Shown: positions 29,332 to 38,249, counted from the stretch's first letter. The stretch is DNA of 39,523 nt from Bacillus sp. ISL-7 (GCF_018613065.1 NZ_JAGGQW010000064.1:1-39523), one strand, 5' to 3'. Translations and numbers: made by a program. Notes: a model not told the origin generated them from the sequence alone.

Positions 29332-30798
29332 CTATTCCTGGTCCTGGACAGGTTGAGCCCAAACCGAGACACTGCCACCGTTAACAAGGAAGGTGGCAAA
29401 TCCATCTTCTTCAATTATAATATTCTCGTCTCTCGTTCCCGTTAGGTCGACCCATACTTCTCCAGCCCGCTCTTCTCCGACGAACATTCTTTTTTCGCCC
29501 TCGTCCTGATTGGAAATGAGGACGGCGCAGCCTGAAGACTCCATTTCCTCAAGCCCCAGACGGACCCATCCAATCAGATGGGGGTCATCGAAATAATCCT
29601 CTTGTTTACCATAGGCTTTATGGTAACGAGCATAAAGGAGCGGATCAATCGCTGCCTGTTTTCCTTCGATTGGTTCTTCTCCCCCAATGCCAAAATAATC
29701 TCCGTAAAATATACATGGATGTCCATCTTTGCGAAGCAGGATAAGCGCATAAGCACTCTGCTTAAACCATTCATCCACCCATGATTCAAGGGCTTCGTTT
29801 GCTTGGGTATCATGATTGTCCACAAAAGTGACCGCATGTTTTGGATTCACATTCACTAATGTATCATCGAAGATCGTGGTCAGATCAAAATCAGCTCCCG
29901 CTTTAGACGCTTCATGTAATTTATAATGAAGCGGAACATCAAATAAATTCAGTTTGAAATCAACATTTTCCAAAAATGATTGGCATGCTTCAAGTTCCGG
30001 GACCCAAAACTCACCTAGAACATAAAAGTCTTCTCCTCGCTCCTGCCTTACATTATCTACAAAACTTTTAATAAAATGATAATCAATATGTTTAATCGCA
30101 TCTAAACGGTAACCATTGCATTGTAAAGTATCGGCCAGCCAGTTCCCCCACTGGATCATCTCCTCTTGTACCTCTGGATGATTGTAGTCAATATTAGCAA
30201 ACATTAAATAGTCATAATTACCAAATTCATCATCGACATAATCATTCCACTTTTTACCCTCTCCTACAATCCGAAAAATCCCGGTTTTATCTGTTTTTGC
30301 GTCGTAGTCTATTCCATTAAAATGCTCAAATCCTCAGTTAAAAGTAGAGTACTTGTCCTTTCGATTTGGGAAGGTGAATTTCGTATACCCCTCTATTTCA
30401 AACGGCTCAGAAATTTCTTCTGTTCGGTCAGCCTGGTCCACTTCAATGACTTGAAAAACCTCTGTTTCATCTGCCCCCCCTTTATGATTCATGACCACAT
30501 CTACATAGACATCCATCCCACTTTCATGACATGCAGCAATCGCATCCTGTAATTCTTGCTTCGTTCCATATTTTGTACGGACCGTCCCTTTTTGATCAAA
30601 TTCACCCAGATCATACAGATCATATACACCATATCCTTGGTCTTCTCCTGATTGACCCTTTGTTACCGGTGGAATCCAAACCGAATCGATTCCTTTCCTT
30701 TTCAGTTCGGGTGCCAACCCCTTCAGGATGTTCCAATGCGTACCATCTGGATCTACATTCCATTCAAAAAATTGCATCATCGTATGATTTCGTTTCAT
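29332..30798 (-). pseudogene. Cytoplasmic alpha-amylase with in-frame TGA
   Basis: One frame of 488 codons, typical of cytoplasmic GH13 alpha-amylases, broken once by TGA at 30334-30336. Codons 1-154 give NHTMMQFFEWNVDPDGTHWN, IDSVWIPPVTKGQ and VYVDVVMNHKGGADE. After the TGA it resumes at FEHFNGIDYDAKTDKTG and carries GYRLDAIKHI (Asp nucleophile), YVLGEFWVPE (catalytic Glu) and FVDNHDTQANE (third Asp). Relatives have Trp at the TGA position (one base from TGG). The enzyme hydrolyses alpha-1,4-glucans inside the cell; there is no signal peptide. AAGGGGG precedes the ATG, 36 bases after cls, so the two may be one transcript. No other lesion is visible, so a recent mutation, a sequencing error or partial readthrough as Trp are all possible. 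Confidence 0.85.
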
Positions 30799-30834
30799 GT
30801 TTGTATCCCCCTTTTTTCTTCTATATTAGAAATT

Positions 30835-32334
30835 TTATAAAATTCCCGAAAATAGACGAGCAAATGACTCTTTTGCCTTTTCAGTAAATCCTCTTTTGTA
30901 AAATTCCACTGGGCGAATTTTAAGGCAATCCTCTCGATCTTCCTCATAATGGGCCACTAGGTCTTGGATGGAATCTGTGCCTATTAAAAATAAATTCACT
31001 TCAAAGTTGAGACGAAAACTGCGCATATCCATATTAGCTGTTCCAATTGTGGCAAGGTCCCCATCAACAATCATTATTTTTTTATGGAGGAACCCTTTTT
31101 GGTACGCATAAATTTCAATTCCAGAACGCAAAAGTTCAGGTAAATACGACCGTGAAGCATATTGGGTGAGAAAACCGTCATTGGTGTCAGGCACCATGAT
31201 TCGTATTTGAATCCCTTTTTTGGCTGCAATCCTTAGTGCTGTTCGAATTGCTTGATTAGGAACAAAGTACGGTGACGCAATCCAAATCGATTTTGTCGCA
31301 CATGAAATCATCGCATAATAATGATCACTCATCCGTTCGGTTTCGGGGCCGGTGGCGACGACATGAACCAAACCATCTCCAGCGGCAGGTATGGGTTTCA
31401 TATAGCGTTCGTCCATAACCAGCATTTCCCCACTAACATACCTCCAATCTAATAAAAAAACGGCATGCAATGTTTGGACTGCTTCCCCTTCCATGACGAC
31501 ATGTGTATCACACCAAAATCCAATTTCCTCGTCTTCACCAAGATATTCGACCCCAATGTTCAGTCCGCCGACAAATCCTACCTTCCCGTCAATGACAACG
31601 ATTTTTCGATGATTCCGGAAGTTAAACTTTTGATTATAAAGGCCGCTTTTTATTGGCAAAAAAGGATGGACCATGATTCCGGCCTCCTTCATTTTTTTTA
31701 AAGCGGCGCCTGAAAGTGTGATACTTCCCATCGCGTCGTACATAAGGCGAACTTCTACTCCTTCCTGCACTTTTTCGATTAAGATGTCGATGATCTCACT
31801 GCCTAATCGGTCATCTCGGAAGATATAATATTCCATATGGATAAAGTCATTTGCTTTCTTAAGCGCACTTTTCATTTCTCGAAAAGTTTCCTCGCCATTT
31901 TTTAATATTTTTGTCTTCGTGTTGGTATTCGTTGGTGTGAAGGTCGCCCGATCCAGATAGTGAGCGAAATGATGCTGGTGATGATTAAGCTGCGAAAACT
32001 CGACTTTCTGCTTTTTCCTACTAATTGTTTCAAACACTTCACGATCCTTGATGCGCTTACTTTTAAAAAGATACCCTTTTAAAAATAATTGACCTGAATA
32101 GACATAGATGATATATCCGAGTACCGGTAAAAACACCAATATATGTATCCATAAAAGTGTGTTTTGCGCCGTCCGATTTTCGAGCATCAAGGAAAACACT
32201 GTAATCAAGATAATTACGCCGTAGAATGCCATTGATATCATTTTCGGCAGGAAAGGAACGTCTGTAAAAAACACCAAATATGCTAGAGCAATCATCATAA
32301 TGACAAAAACAAATTCCATTCTCCGTTTTTTCAT
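30835..32334 (-). CDS. Cardiolipin synthase
   Basis: About 499 residues from ATG 32334 (GGGGGAG nine bases upstream). It makes cardiolipin from phosphatidylglycerol at the membrane. Two N-terminal helices (about 7-25 and 32-50) precede two phospholipase D domains with HKD motifs: NHRKIVVIDGKVGFVGGLNI and LHKKIMIVDGDLATIGTANM. The length and order match ClsA-type enzymes. Between the domains, IMVPDTNDGFLTQYASRSYL contains VPDT encoded by the dispersed GGTGCCTGACACC core (31183-31195). A candidate sigma-B-type promoter lies at 32381-32406. The amylase gene follows 36 bases later. Confidence 0.92.
   Translation of the reverse strand: MKKRRMEFVFVIMMIALAYLVFFTDVPFLPKMISMAFYGVIILITVFSLMLENRTAQNTLLWIHILVFLPVLGYIIYVYSGQLFLKGYLFKSKRIKDREVFETISRKKQKVEFSQLNHHQHHFAHYLDRATFTPTNTNTKTKILKNGEETFREMKSALKKANDFIHMEYYIFRDDRLGSEIIDILIEKVQEGVEVRLMYDAMGSITLSGAALKKMKEAGIMVHPFLPIKSGLYNQKFNFRNHRKIVVIDGKVGFVGGLNIGVEYLGEDEEIGFWCDTHVVMEGEAVQTLHAVFLLDWRYVSGEMLVMDERYMKPIPAAGDGLVHVVATGPETERMSDHYYAMISCATKSIWIASPYFVPNQAIRTALRIAAKKGIQIRIMVPDTNDGFLTQYASRSYLPELLRSGIEIYAYQKGFLHKKIMIVDGDLATIGTANMDMRSFRLNFEVNLFLIGTDSIQDLVAHYEEDREDCLKIRPVEFYKRGFTEKAKESFARLFSGIL
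31183..31195. repeat. Dispersed GGTGTCAGGCACC core inside the cls gene
   Basis: The 13-base core lies in frame on the coding strand, giving Val-Pro-Asp-Thr, with 3-5 matching bases on each flank compared with intergenic copies. It is the only coding copy of the twelve. Confidence 0.75.
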
Positions 32335-32380
32335 AACGTTGTTCTCCCCCATAATTTTATCTAGATACCCTTATGGGGTA

Positions 32381-32406
32381 ATACCCGATTTATACGGAGA
32401 TTAATC
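32381..32406 (-). promoter_or_regulatory. Possible sigma-B-type promoter of cls
   Basis: Minus strand: GATTAA (32401-32406), a 14-bp spacer and GGGTAT (32381-32386). The -10 and spacing fit sigma-B, while the -35 has two mismatches. A GGGTATTACCCC palindrome covers the -10. Confidence 0.35.
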
Positions 32407-32566
32407 CTGCTTCTAAAAAAAAGATGCCCGCCCCTCCAATCGAGGGAACATGCACCTACGCCTTTCGGTAAACTCGTTTATGTGGATTAACCCACTTATT
32501 GCTTTCCCTTCCGCATAAACAGGATCGATTCTTTATTGCAATTCCTTGGAAAAAAATTTTTTCATG

Positions 32567-32592
32567 GTTTCAAATGATGTAATCCGGGGTAT
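32567..32592 (+). promoter_or_regulatory. Sigma-B-type promoter of dps
   Basis: GTTTCA (32567-32572), a 14-bp spacer and GGGTAT (32587-32592), 43 bases before the start codon. Confidence 0.75.
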
Positions 32593-32635
32593 GGAATAGA
32601 TATCAACACTATTCCACTAAACGGAGGTAATGAAA

Positions 32636-33094
32636 ATGGCAAAAGTAAAAGAAAAAAATAGTTTAGTAACAGAGACTCTCAACACTCAGGTAGCTAATTT
32701 CTCAGTTCTTTATATGAAGCTGCACCACTACCATTGGTATGTAAAAGGTGAAAATTTCTTCACCCTGCATCCTAAATTTGAAGAATTGTATAAGGAGTCG
32801 GCGCTCCATCTTGATACCATCGCTGAAAGAATGCTTTCACTAGGAAAATTACCAACGGCAACACTAAAGGAGCAATTACAGATCTCTTCCATCAAGGAAG
32901 CCGCGGGCGACGAAAATGCCGCGGGAATGATTCAGACACTGGCTGATGATTTTAACACCGTCTGCACCGAACTTACAGAGGGAATCACCTTGGCCGAGGA
33001 CAACGATGATCAACCTACGGCTGATCTGTTCATTGCGATTCGCACTTCCTTAGAAAAGCACAGATGGATGCTCGAAGCCTATCTCGCAGAATAA
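32636..33094 (+). CDS. dps: Dps-family DNA-protection ferritin
   Basis: 152 residues from ATG 32636, eight bases after GGAGG; an ATG at 32630 is too close to it. Dodecameric mini-ferritin that oxidises Fe(II) with peroxide and protects DNA in stress or starvation. Ferroxidase residues are in KLHHYHWYVKGENFFTLHPK (His and the conserved Trp) and FEELYKESALHLDTIAERML (Glu and Asp). The basic N-terminal tail (MAKVKEKN) is short. The sigma-B-type promoter agrees with the B. subtilis dps regulation. A terminator follows at 33105. Confidence 0.93.
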   Translation: MAKVKEKNSLVTETLNTQVANFSVLYMKLHHYHWYVKGENFFTLHPKFEELYKESALHLDTIAERMLSLGKLPTATLKEQLQISSIKEAAGDENAAGMIQTLADDFNTVCTELTEGITLAEDNDDQPTADLFIAIRTSLEKHRWMLEAYLAE

Positions 33095-33104
33095 ATGAAT
33101 TGTG

Positions 33105-33139
33105 AAAGGGTGTCAGCTTTACAGCTGATGCCCTTTTTC
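33105..33139 (+). terminator. Terminator of dps
   Basis: AAAGGGTGTCAGCT pairs with AGCTGATGCCCTTT (two internal mismatches) around TTAC, followed by TT and C. Confidence 0.85.
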
Positions 33140-33170
33140 TCTCTCAGTGTCACTGTTGAACGGACAAAAC

Positions 33171-33206
33171 AAAACACGTATCCAAAAACGGTTGGATACG
33201 TGTTTT
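33171..33206 (-). terminator. Terminator of the sigB operon
   Basis: AACACGTATCCAA and TTGGATACGTGTT form a perfect 13-bp stem around a 6-nt loop, with TTTTGTTTTG after it on the minus strand. Confidence 0.9.
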
Positions 33207-33226
33207 GTTACGCTAATAATAGTAGA

Positions 33227-33826
33227 TTACAAGAGTTGACCGATAATATAGGTTAAGTCATCATTCCGTGTCTTCGTATACATTTTTAAATGATTCGACA
33301 TCTCTTCAATGGATCGAATACTTGATAATAAATGTTTAATGGCGGGAATATAAATGCCGTCGGTATGAATAATAAACTTCGCATCTTTTTCATACGTAAA
33401 CGTTTCAATTCCATATTTTTGCGGCTTTCCAGATAAATATCCATAGACAGGGACTGGGTTGAAAAATTGACCTGAAGGCGAATAAAGAACAAAGCGAATG
33501 TTTCCTACGGAGCTATAAGTAATTTTTTTGAGTAAAAAGTCTACCTTAAAAAGAGATACGGTTGCACCTCTTTTATCCTTAAGGACTTTATTACAATAAT
33601 CGATTAATACAACGACCTCTTCATAATGGTATTGTTCTACCACTTCCCGAATCGCGTTAGACGAGGCATGTGCGTATATCCCGCTTCCCAAACCGTCCGC
33701 AACGGCACAAATGAAATAATCATCGGTTGTCTTAATAAAAAAACTATCGCCGTTACACACATTACCTTCCTTTTGAATCTGATACACTAAGGTTTGAATA
33801 TATTCATTTGATTCAAGTTCAAGCAT
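33227..33826 (-). CDS. rsbX: RsbX phosphatase
   Basis: 199 residues. PP2C-type serine phosphatase that dephosphorylates RsbS and RsbR and so resets the stressosome after stress. The metal-binding core is ICAVADGLGSGIYAHASSNA (about 39-58), followed by DKRGATVSLFKVD, YSSVGNIRFVLYS and IIHTDGIYIP, in PP2C order. Its start overlaps the sigB stop by eight bases, so translation is coupled. It is the last gene of the operon; a strong terminator follows. Confidence 0.93.
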   Translation of the reverse strand: MLELESNEYIQTLVYQIQKEGNVCNGDSFFIKTTDDYFICAVADGLGSGIYAHASSNAIREVVEQYHYEEVVVLIDYCNKVLKDKRGATVSLFKVDFLLKKITYSSVGNIRFVLYSPSGQFFNPVPVYGYLSGKPQKYGIETFTYEKDAKFIIHTDGIYIPAIKHLLSSIRSIEEMSNHLKMYTKTRNDDLTYIIGQLL

Positions 33827-34616
33827 TTGTTACTCCTGTATTGGCATTATCTTTGTTTAGTGCCTGTCGTAATTTTTGAATCGCCTTTTTTTGAAGACGA
33901 GATACATGCATCTGAGAAATCCCCAAGGACTCTCCTGTTTCTTTCTGACTCTTATTAGCGATAAATGTATAACGGAGGATTTCTATTTCTTGTTCTGATA
34001 GCACATGCAGAACACTCTCAAGCAAGAGCCTTTGGTCGACTCTTTTGAAACCATCATCATGCGATCCGATGGTGTCGAGAATTGTAACCGTGCTGCCATC
34101 TGAGCCCGTTTCAATTGAACGATCCACAGATACGGCTTGATAACTTTTACCCATTTCCATCGCTTCTAATACTTCTTCTTCCGAAACGTCCAAATGCTCG
34201 GCAATTTCATGGATCTTTGGTGACCTTTGATGTTGATTGGTCAGTTCATCGACAACTGTCTTTATTTTCGTCCATAATTCCTTTACCCGTCTCGGTACAT
34301 GGACTCCCCATGTTTTATCCCTTAAGTAACGTTTGATTTCTCCAATAACTGTTGGTATTAAAAATGTTTCAAAGGATGATCCAAGTTCCGGATCATATCT
34401 TCGTATTGCACCCAATAGCCCGACTATTCCTATTTGCATGAGATCCTCATGAAAGTTGCCGCCTTTTGAATATTTCATCACAAGGCTTCCGACTAGCGGA
34501 GTATAGTGGTCTACTAATATTTCTTGAGCTGACTTACTCTCATTTAGCTGAAAGTCTTTGATTAGGGCGTTGATTTCTTCCTTAGTTCTCTTCATAGTTC
34601 GAAATGGTCGAGTCAT
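33819..34616 (-). CDS. sigB: General stress sigma factor SigB
   Basis: 265 residues from ATG 34616 (MTRPFRTMKRTKEE), as in B. subtilis SigB (262). Group 3 sigma factor directing RNA polymerase to general-stress promoters. Region 2 has FHEDLMQIGIVGLLGAIRRYD and IGEIKRYLRDKTWGVHVPRR (core binding and -10 recognition). Region 3 has KSYQAVSVDRS. Region 4 ends with KSQKETGESLGISQMHVSRL (-35 recognition helix) and QKKAIQKLRQAL. The start lies inside rsbW with a 35-base overlap, consistent with coupling to its anti-sigma factor. Several matching promoters lie in this window. Confidence 0.96.
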   Translation of the reverse strand: MTRPFRTMKRTKEEINALIKDFQLNESKSAQEILVDHYTPLVGSLVMKYSKGGNFHEDLMQIGIVGLLGAIRRYDPELGSSFETFLIPTVIGEIKRYLRDKTWGVHVPRRVKELWTKIKTVVDELTNQHQRSPKIHEIAEHLDVSEEEVLEAMEMGKSYQAVSVDRSIETGSDGSTVTILDTIGSHDDGFKRVDQRLLLESVLHVLSEQEIEILRYTFIANKSQKETGESLGISQMHVSRLQKKAIQKLRQALNKDNANTGVTNA

Positions 34617-35064
34617 GACCTGCACGCTCCCCACTTAAATACTTCACCATGAAGACCGTGACTCCTTCATTATCAAATACATGGACTTCATCCATGAGCG
34701 TTTCCATCAAAAATAGACCCAACCCTCCCTCCACCAGTTGGTCGGTTGCACTTGAGGCGGAGTATGGGCCTAGCTTGCTTCTTGTCTGTTCAAAATTAAA
34801 ACTCTCTCCATTATCAGCGATCATAATTTCTAGTTTATTTTCATAAATTCCAAATCCAACAATGGTTTCTCCGCCGGCGTTATCTTTGTAAGCATGTTGA
34901 ACGGCGTTTGTACATGCTTCACTGACGGCAATCTTTAAATCTTCAATCTCCTCATATGCGTATCCCATTCTGCTGGCTATTCCGGATAACGTTAATCGGA
35001 TTACCCCTACATATTCCGGCTTAGCAGGCATTTTCACTTCAATGTAGTCAACTAATTGTTTCAT
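34582..35064 (-). CDS. rsbW: Anti-sigma factor and kinase RsbW
   Basis: 160 residues with a GHKL ATP-binding fold. RsbW binds SigB and holds it inactive, and phosphorylates RsbV on serine. The N box is EDLKIAVSEACTNAVQHAYK, the G1 box is IMIADNGESFNF, and the G2 box is LVEGGLGLFLMETLMDEV. The length equals that of B. subtilis RsbW. It lies 14 bases after rsbV and overlaps sigB, the usual arrangement that keeps the three in ratio. Confidence 0.96.
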   Translation of the reverse strand: MKQLVDYIEVKMPAKPEYVGVIRLTLSGIASRMGYAYEEIEDLKIAVSEACTNAVQHAYKDNAGGETIVGFGIYENKLEIMIADNGESFNFEQTRSKLGPYSASSATDQLVEGGLGLFLMETLMDEVHVFDNEGVTVFMVKYLSGERAGHDSTISNYEEN

Positions 35065-35078
35065 TGTACCCCACCTCT

Positions 35079-35393
35079 CTAGTTCGTAGAAATATCAATG
35101 ATGTTGCTTAAACCTGTAATTTGAAAAAGTCGTTCCAAGCGATCTGACAAGTCCACGAGCTTTAATTCACCATCATTTTTCATTATTAGTTTGAATAAAC
35201 CAATAAATACACCTAGGCCAGTACTATCAATATATGACACATCTTTTAAACTGACGATCAGTGATTGGTTTTGCTCTTCAGCGAGTGGTAATAATTCCTC
35301 TCGTAGCTTTGGTGCAGTGTATGCATCTATTTCTCCTGCAACAAAAACGAATGTCTTCCTATTATTTTGGTGTGTATCAACTTTTAAATCCAT
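35079..35393 (-). CDS. rsbV: Anti-anti-sigma factor RsbV
   Basis: 104-residue STAS-domain protein. In its unphosphorylated form it binds RsbW and frees SigB. The phosphorylated residue is Ser57 in [24 protein letters not shown] precedes the ATG. A sigma-B-type promoter lies at 35432-35457, overlapping the end of rsbU, so rsbV-rsbW-sigB-rsbX can be transcribed autocatalytically as in B. subtilis. Confidence 0.96.
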   Translation of the reverse strand: MDLKVDTHQNNRKTFVFVAGEIDAYTAPKLREELLPLAEEQNQSLIVSLKDVSYIDSTGLGVFIGLFKLIMKNDGELKLVDLSDRLERLFQITGLSNIIDISTN

Positions 35394-35431
35394 TCATTAT
35401 CACCTCAGGAATTTAATCTATTTTTATGTAC

Positions 35432-35457
35432 TTACCCGCACCCATGGAAGATTAAAC
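35432..35457 (-). promoter_or_regulatory. Internal sigma-B promoter before rsbV
   Basis: Minus strand: GTTTAA (35452-35457), a 14-bp spacer and GGGTAA (35432-35437). A near-consensus sigma-B site; its -35 overlaps the rsbU stop codon. The position matches the autoregulatory promoter of B. subtilis. Confidence 0.85.
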
Positions 35458-36450
35458 CTTTCTTCGAAAAATAATTAGCGTAAAATCATCATTCATTTCA
35501 AAGTTCTGCATCTTTTCCAACTCACGATAAATTTGTTCCACCATTTCTTGGGCGGTTAATTGCTTATATTTTTGAATTAAGTCAGTTATCACTGAACGTT
35601 CGATAAAACCATCTTCTGTTCTTGCTTCCGTCACTCCATCCGATAATAAGACAATCATATCCCCGGGTTCCACTTGTTTTTGATACTGCTCATATGTAAA
35701 GTTCTGGTCCACGCCTAATACTAGACCTTTTGTCACGAGATCCTCAAATGAATTTGTAACGGAATGATAATAGAATCCTTGTTCATGCCCTGCTGCACCA
35801 TAGGTAAAGGAATGGTCAACTGTATCGTACATCCCATAGAACATGGTAATAAACATACCTTCATCCAGATTATCTTCTACGACTCTATTTATACTTTCTA
35901 AAACAAAGTGAGGACTTTTCTTAGACTCTGGTAAACTATCGATTGCATACTTGATCATCGACATACAAATAGCTGCAGGTATTCCTTTACCAATTACATC
36001 TGCAACGGCTATATGAATACTTTGCCCCTCTTGAATAAAGTGATAAAAATCCCCATTCATTTGTTTGGCAGGAATACTTGTTGCCCCAATATCTAAATCG
36101 TCCATTTTAGGAATAGATGTTTCTAGTAAATTTTCTTGAATGCTTGCCGCAATCTCAATTTCTGATTTTATTTCAAGCTGTTGATCCCGCATTCTTTGAT
36201 GCTCCTGGTAGGCTAAGCCATAGTCGATCATCACCTCTAAAAGAAAATCAAAGGACAATAAGACCTCTTTTTGAATATCCGGAAAAATTTCTTTCAACGC
36301 TTCACTATGTAAACTGACAATTTCCTCAGGAGAAATTTGCTGTAAAATCGATTTTCTACTAAATAGTTGTGCTTGGTACAAAGCTTTTTCGGATGATTCT
36401 TTCAGATAACTGCGAAGCAAATGCCGATACCTTGATTTGAAAATTTCCAT
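35452..36450 (-). CDS. rsbU: RsbU phosphatase
   Basis: 332 residues from the ATG at 36450, nine bases after AGGAGG. Environmental-stress PP2C phosphatase that dephosphorylates RsbV when bound by RsbT. An N-terminal helical RsbT-binding domain (about 1-85) is followed by a short helical linker (ASIQENLLETSIP) and the phosphatase domain: ATSIPAKQMNGDFYHF, IAVADVIGKGIPAAICMSM, TYGAAGHEQGFY and IVLLSDGVTEAR. The length matches B. subtilis RsbU (335). The ribosome site overlaps the rsbT stop. Confidence 0.95.
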   Translation of the reverse strand: MEIFKSRYRHLLRSYLKESSEKALYQAQLFSRKSILQQISPEEIVSLHSEALKEIFPDIQKEVLLSFDFLLEVMIDYGLAYQEHQRMRDQQLEIKSEIEIAASIQENLLETSIPKMDDLDIGATSIPAKQMNGDFYHFIQEGQSIHIAVADVIGKGIPAAICMSMIKYAIDSLPESKKSPHFVLESINRVVEDNLDEGMFITMFYGMYDTVDHSFTYGAAGHEQGFYYHSVTNSFEDLVTKGLVLGVDQNFTYEQYQKQVEPGDMIVLLSDGVTEARTEDGFIERSVITDLIQKYKQLTAQEMVEQIYRELEKMQNFEMNDDFTLIIFRRKV

Positions 36451-36463
36451 AGCAAGCATCCTC

Positions 36464-36865
36464 CTAACGAGTCCATTTTACCGTCTTAATAATCGTACCT
36501 TCCTCTAGTGAAGAGATAATATCAAATTCATCCATTAAGCGCTTAACCCCCGGTAATCCCGCTCCTAACCCACCTGATGTAGAATATCCATCTTCCATCA
36601 CTTTTCTAATATCCTGAATTCCTGGTCCATTATCAGCAGCGATCACCTTTATACCACGTTTATCCCGTCCATCTATGCGTTCAATCCGTATTTCACCTTG
36701 CCCTGCATATAAATAAATATTACGTGCAAGCTCAGAAATCGCTGTCGTGATTCTTGCTTGGTCAACTGTACCAAATTCAAGCTCCTTGGCAACATTTCTG
36801 CCTAGTTGCCTAGCTGCAACGATATCCCATTCGGTAATAATTTTCACATAGGATTCGTTCTCCAT
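36464..36865 (-). CDS. rsbT: Switch kinase RsbT
   Basis: 133-residue GHKL kinase. It is held in the stressosome by RsbS and RsbR, phosphorylates them upon stress, then leaves to activate RsbU. The N box is [20 protein letters not shown], the G1 box [12 protein letters not shown] and the G2 box [20 protein letters not shown]. The start overlaps rsbS by 22 bases; GGGGGAG lies upstream of the ATG. The size equals the B. subtilis protein. Confidence 0.96.
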   Translation of the reverse strand: MENESYVKIITEWDIVAARQLGRNVAKELEFGTVDQARITTAISELARNIYLYAGQGEIRIERIDGRDKRGIKVIAADNGPGIQDIRKVMEDGYSTSGGLGAGLPGVKRLMDEFDIISSLEEGTIIKTVKWTR

Positions 36866-37230
36866 GCTTTCTCCCCCAACTCCCGTTGTAGTGTTTCTAA
36901 CCCCTTTTCTAAATCTAGTGCTGTAAGCACCTCTTGAAGATGGATTCCTAGTTCAACTAATGTAATGGCTACAGCTGGTTGGATGCCCGTTAAAACTACT
37001 TTTGCCCCCATCAGTTTGGACATACTAATAACATCGCCTAGTACTTTTGCAATAAACGAATCAATCACATCGATAGACGTTAAATCGATGACGACACCCT
37101 TCGATCCTGTTTCATGGATTTTATGAAGCAAATCTTCTTGAAATTGTATTGCCGTTTGATCATCAAGTTCCCACTGAATAGAAATAAGCAGGCAGTTATA
37201 TAACTTTAGTATAGGTATTCTAGCGACCAT
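36844..37230 (-). CDS. rsbS: Stressosome scaffold RsbS
   Basis: 128 residues. Single STAS domain forming the stressosome core with RsbR. RsbT phosphorylates the Ser in [16 protein letters not shown] (Ser58 here, Ser59 in B. subtilis). The sequence [19 protein letters not shown] and [20 protein letters not shown] matches the family. Its start codon overlaps the rsbR stop by one base (TAATG), and its end overlaps rsbT by 22 bases, consistent with a tightly coupled operon. Confidence 0.96.
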   Translation of the reverse strand: MVARIPILKLYNCLLISIQWELDDQTAIQFQEDLLHKIHETGSKGVVIDLTSIDVIDSFIAKVLGDVISMSKLMGAKVVLTGIQPAVAITLVELGIHLQEVLTALDLEKGLETLQRELGEKAWRTNPM

Positions 37231-37976
37231 TATGATTCCTCCGTTGATATGACCTTTCGATTCGTCATTTCCAAGGCAGCCTCAATTCCTTTTTGTAAGC
37301 TATTTTTTGTCATGACTTGAGTTAAATTAATTCCTAAATTAACGATTGTTTGTGCAATCTCTGGACGAATCCCAACGATTATACATTTTGCTCCTACTAA
37401 TCTTACGGCTTCGGATGCCTGAATAATATGGTGGGCAACCATCGTGTCTACGACAGGAACTCCTGTGATATCAATTAAGACAACTTGGGCGTGGTGCTTA
37501 ACAACCCCTTGTAATAAATTTTCCATAATCGACTTTGCTCTTTCTGTGTCAATGGTTCCAACTAACGGCATGATCGTAATATTATCAAAAATCGGGATAA
37601 GTGGTGCGGATAGCTCTTGAAGCGCAATTTTTTGCAAGGATACCGTTCTTTGCCAAGTTTCCGCATACTGATTAAACACTGCAACGTTGATTGGACTAAT
37701 CCATTTGTCATAATCCAAAATAAATTCAACTTGTTCTTTTTCTGAAGTCTTATCTGCTATGGGAAAGAAAACAATTTTTCCAAATTCACTTAAACTGTCC
37801 ATAATAAAACCTAATGTCCAGCCGAGTTGAACTATTTTTTGAGTAAATTCACTGATCTTGGTTTCACTATTTTTCTGTTGATTGGTAGAACTATTAATTA
37901 GTAGATTTATATAATCATTACAAATATTGATATAGACTTTCTCTGATATCAAATTTGCTGCTCTTTGTTCATCCAT
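37230..37976 (-). CDS. rsbR: Stressosome protein RsbR, start unclear
   Basis: 248 residues from ATG 37976. Stressosome sensor: an N-terminal globin-like domain (about 1-115) and a C-terminal STAS domain with [20 protein letters not shown] and [20 protein letters not shown]. By alignment with B. subtilis RsbRA (274 residues), Thr178 and Thr144 correspond to the RsbT targets Thr205 and Thr171, so about 27 N-terminal residues are missing. The same frame stays open for 22 codons upstream and encodes NREQILKEWSKKV, resembling the homologue's N terminus, but holds no ATG, GTG or TTG. The real start is therefore uncertain. A promoter-like TATAAT lies at 38073-38078. Confidence 0.88.
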   Translation of the reverse strand: MDEQRAANLISEKVYINICNDYINLLINSSTNQQKNSETKISEFTQKIVQLGWTLGFIMDSLSEFGKIVFFPIADKTSEKEQVEFILDYDKWISPINVAVFNQYAETWQRTVSLQKIALQELSAPLIPIFDNITIMPLVGTIDTERAKSIMENLLQGVVKHHAQVVLIDITGVPVVDTMVAHHIIQASEAVRLVGAKCIIVGIRPEIAQTIVNLGINLTQVMTKNSLQKGIEAALEMTNRKVISTEES

Positions 37977-38072
37977 CAGAATTACTTTCTTCGACCACTC
38001 TTTTAAAATTTGCTCCCGGTTCGTTTGACTTAACAGTTTCTTCGCTATCCGAAGAATTACTTGTTATGTAAC

Positions 38073-38081
38073 ATTATACCA
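38073..38081 (-). promoter_or_regulatory. Possible sigma-A promoter of the rsb operon
   Basis: Minus strand TGGTATAAT, an extended -10 about 95 bases before the annotated rsbR start. No good -35 was found. Confidence 0.5.
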
Positions 38082-38141
38082 ATTTACACTAGCTAAATAA
38101 TGAATAAAATAGCATAGGTTCATAGCCCTAATATTTTCCAT

Positions 38142-38166
38142 GTTTCAAACGAAAAAAAAGGGGTAC
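38142..38166 (+). promoter_or_regulatory. Sigma-B-type promoter of the gene at 38250
   Basis: GTTTCA (38142-38147), a 13-bp spacer and GGGTAC (38161-38166). It is divergent from the rsb operon promoter. Confidence 0.65.
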
Positions 38167-38249
38167 ACACAAGGTAGAACTAAATTTTCAAGGAATATAG
38201 TTTGTTGTTAATTGACCTAAACTCATTTTTTCTAATAGGAGGAGACGCA

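Noticed and set aside
30334..30336. TGA in the amylase as selenocysteine
   Set aside because: Relatives have Trp there, no SECIS-like hairpin follows and selenoprotein amylases are unknown.
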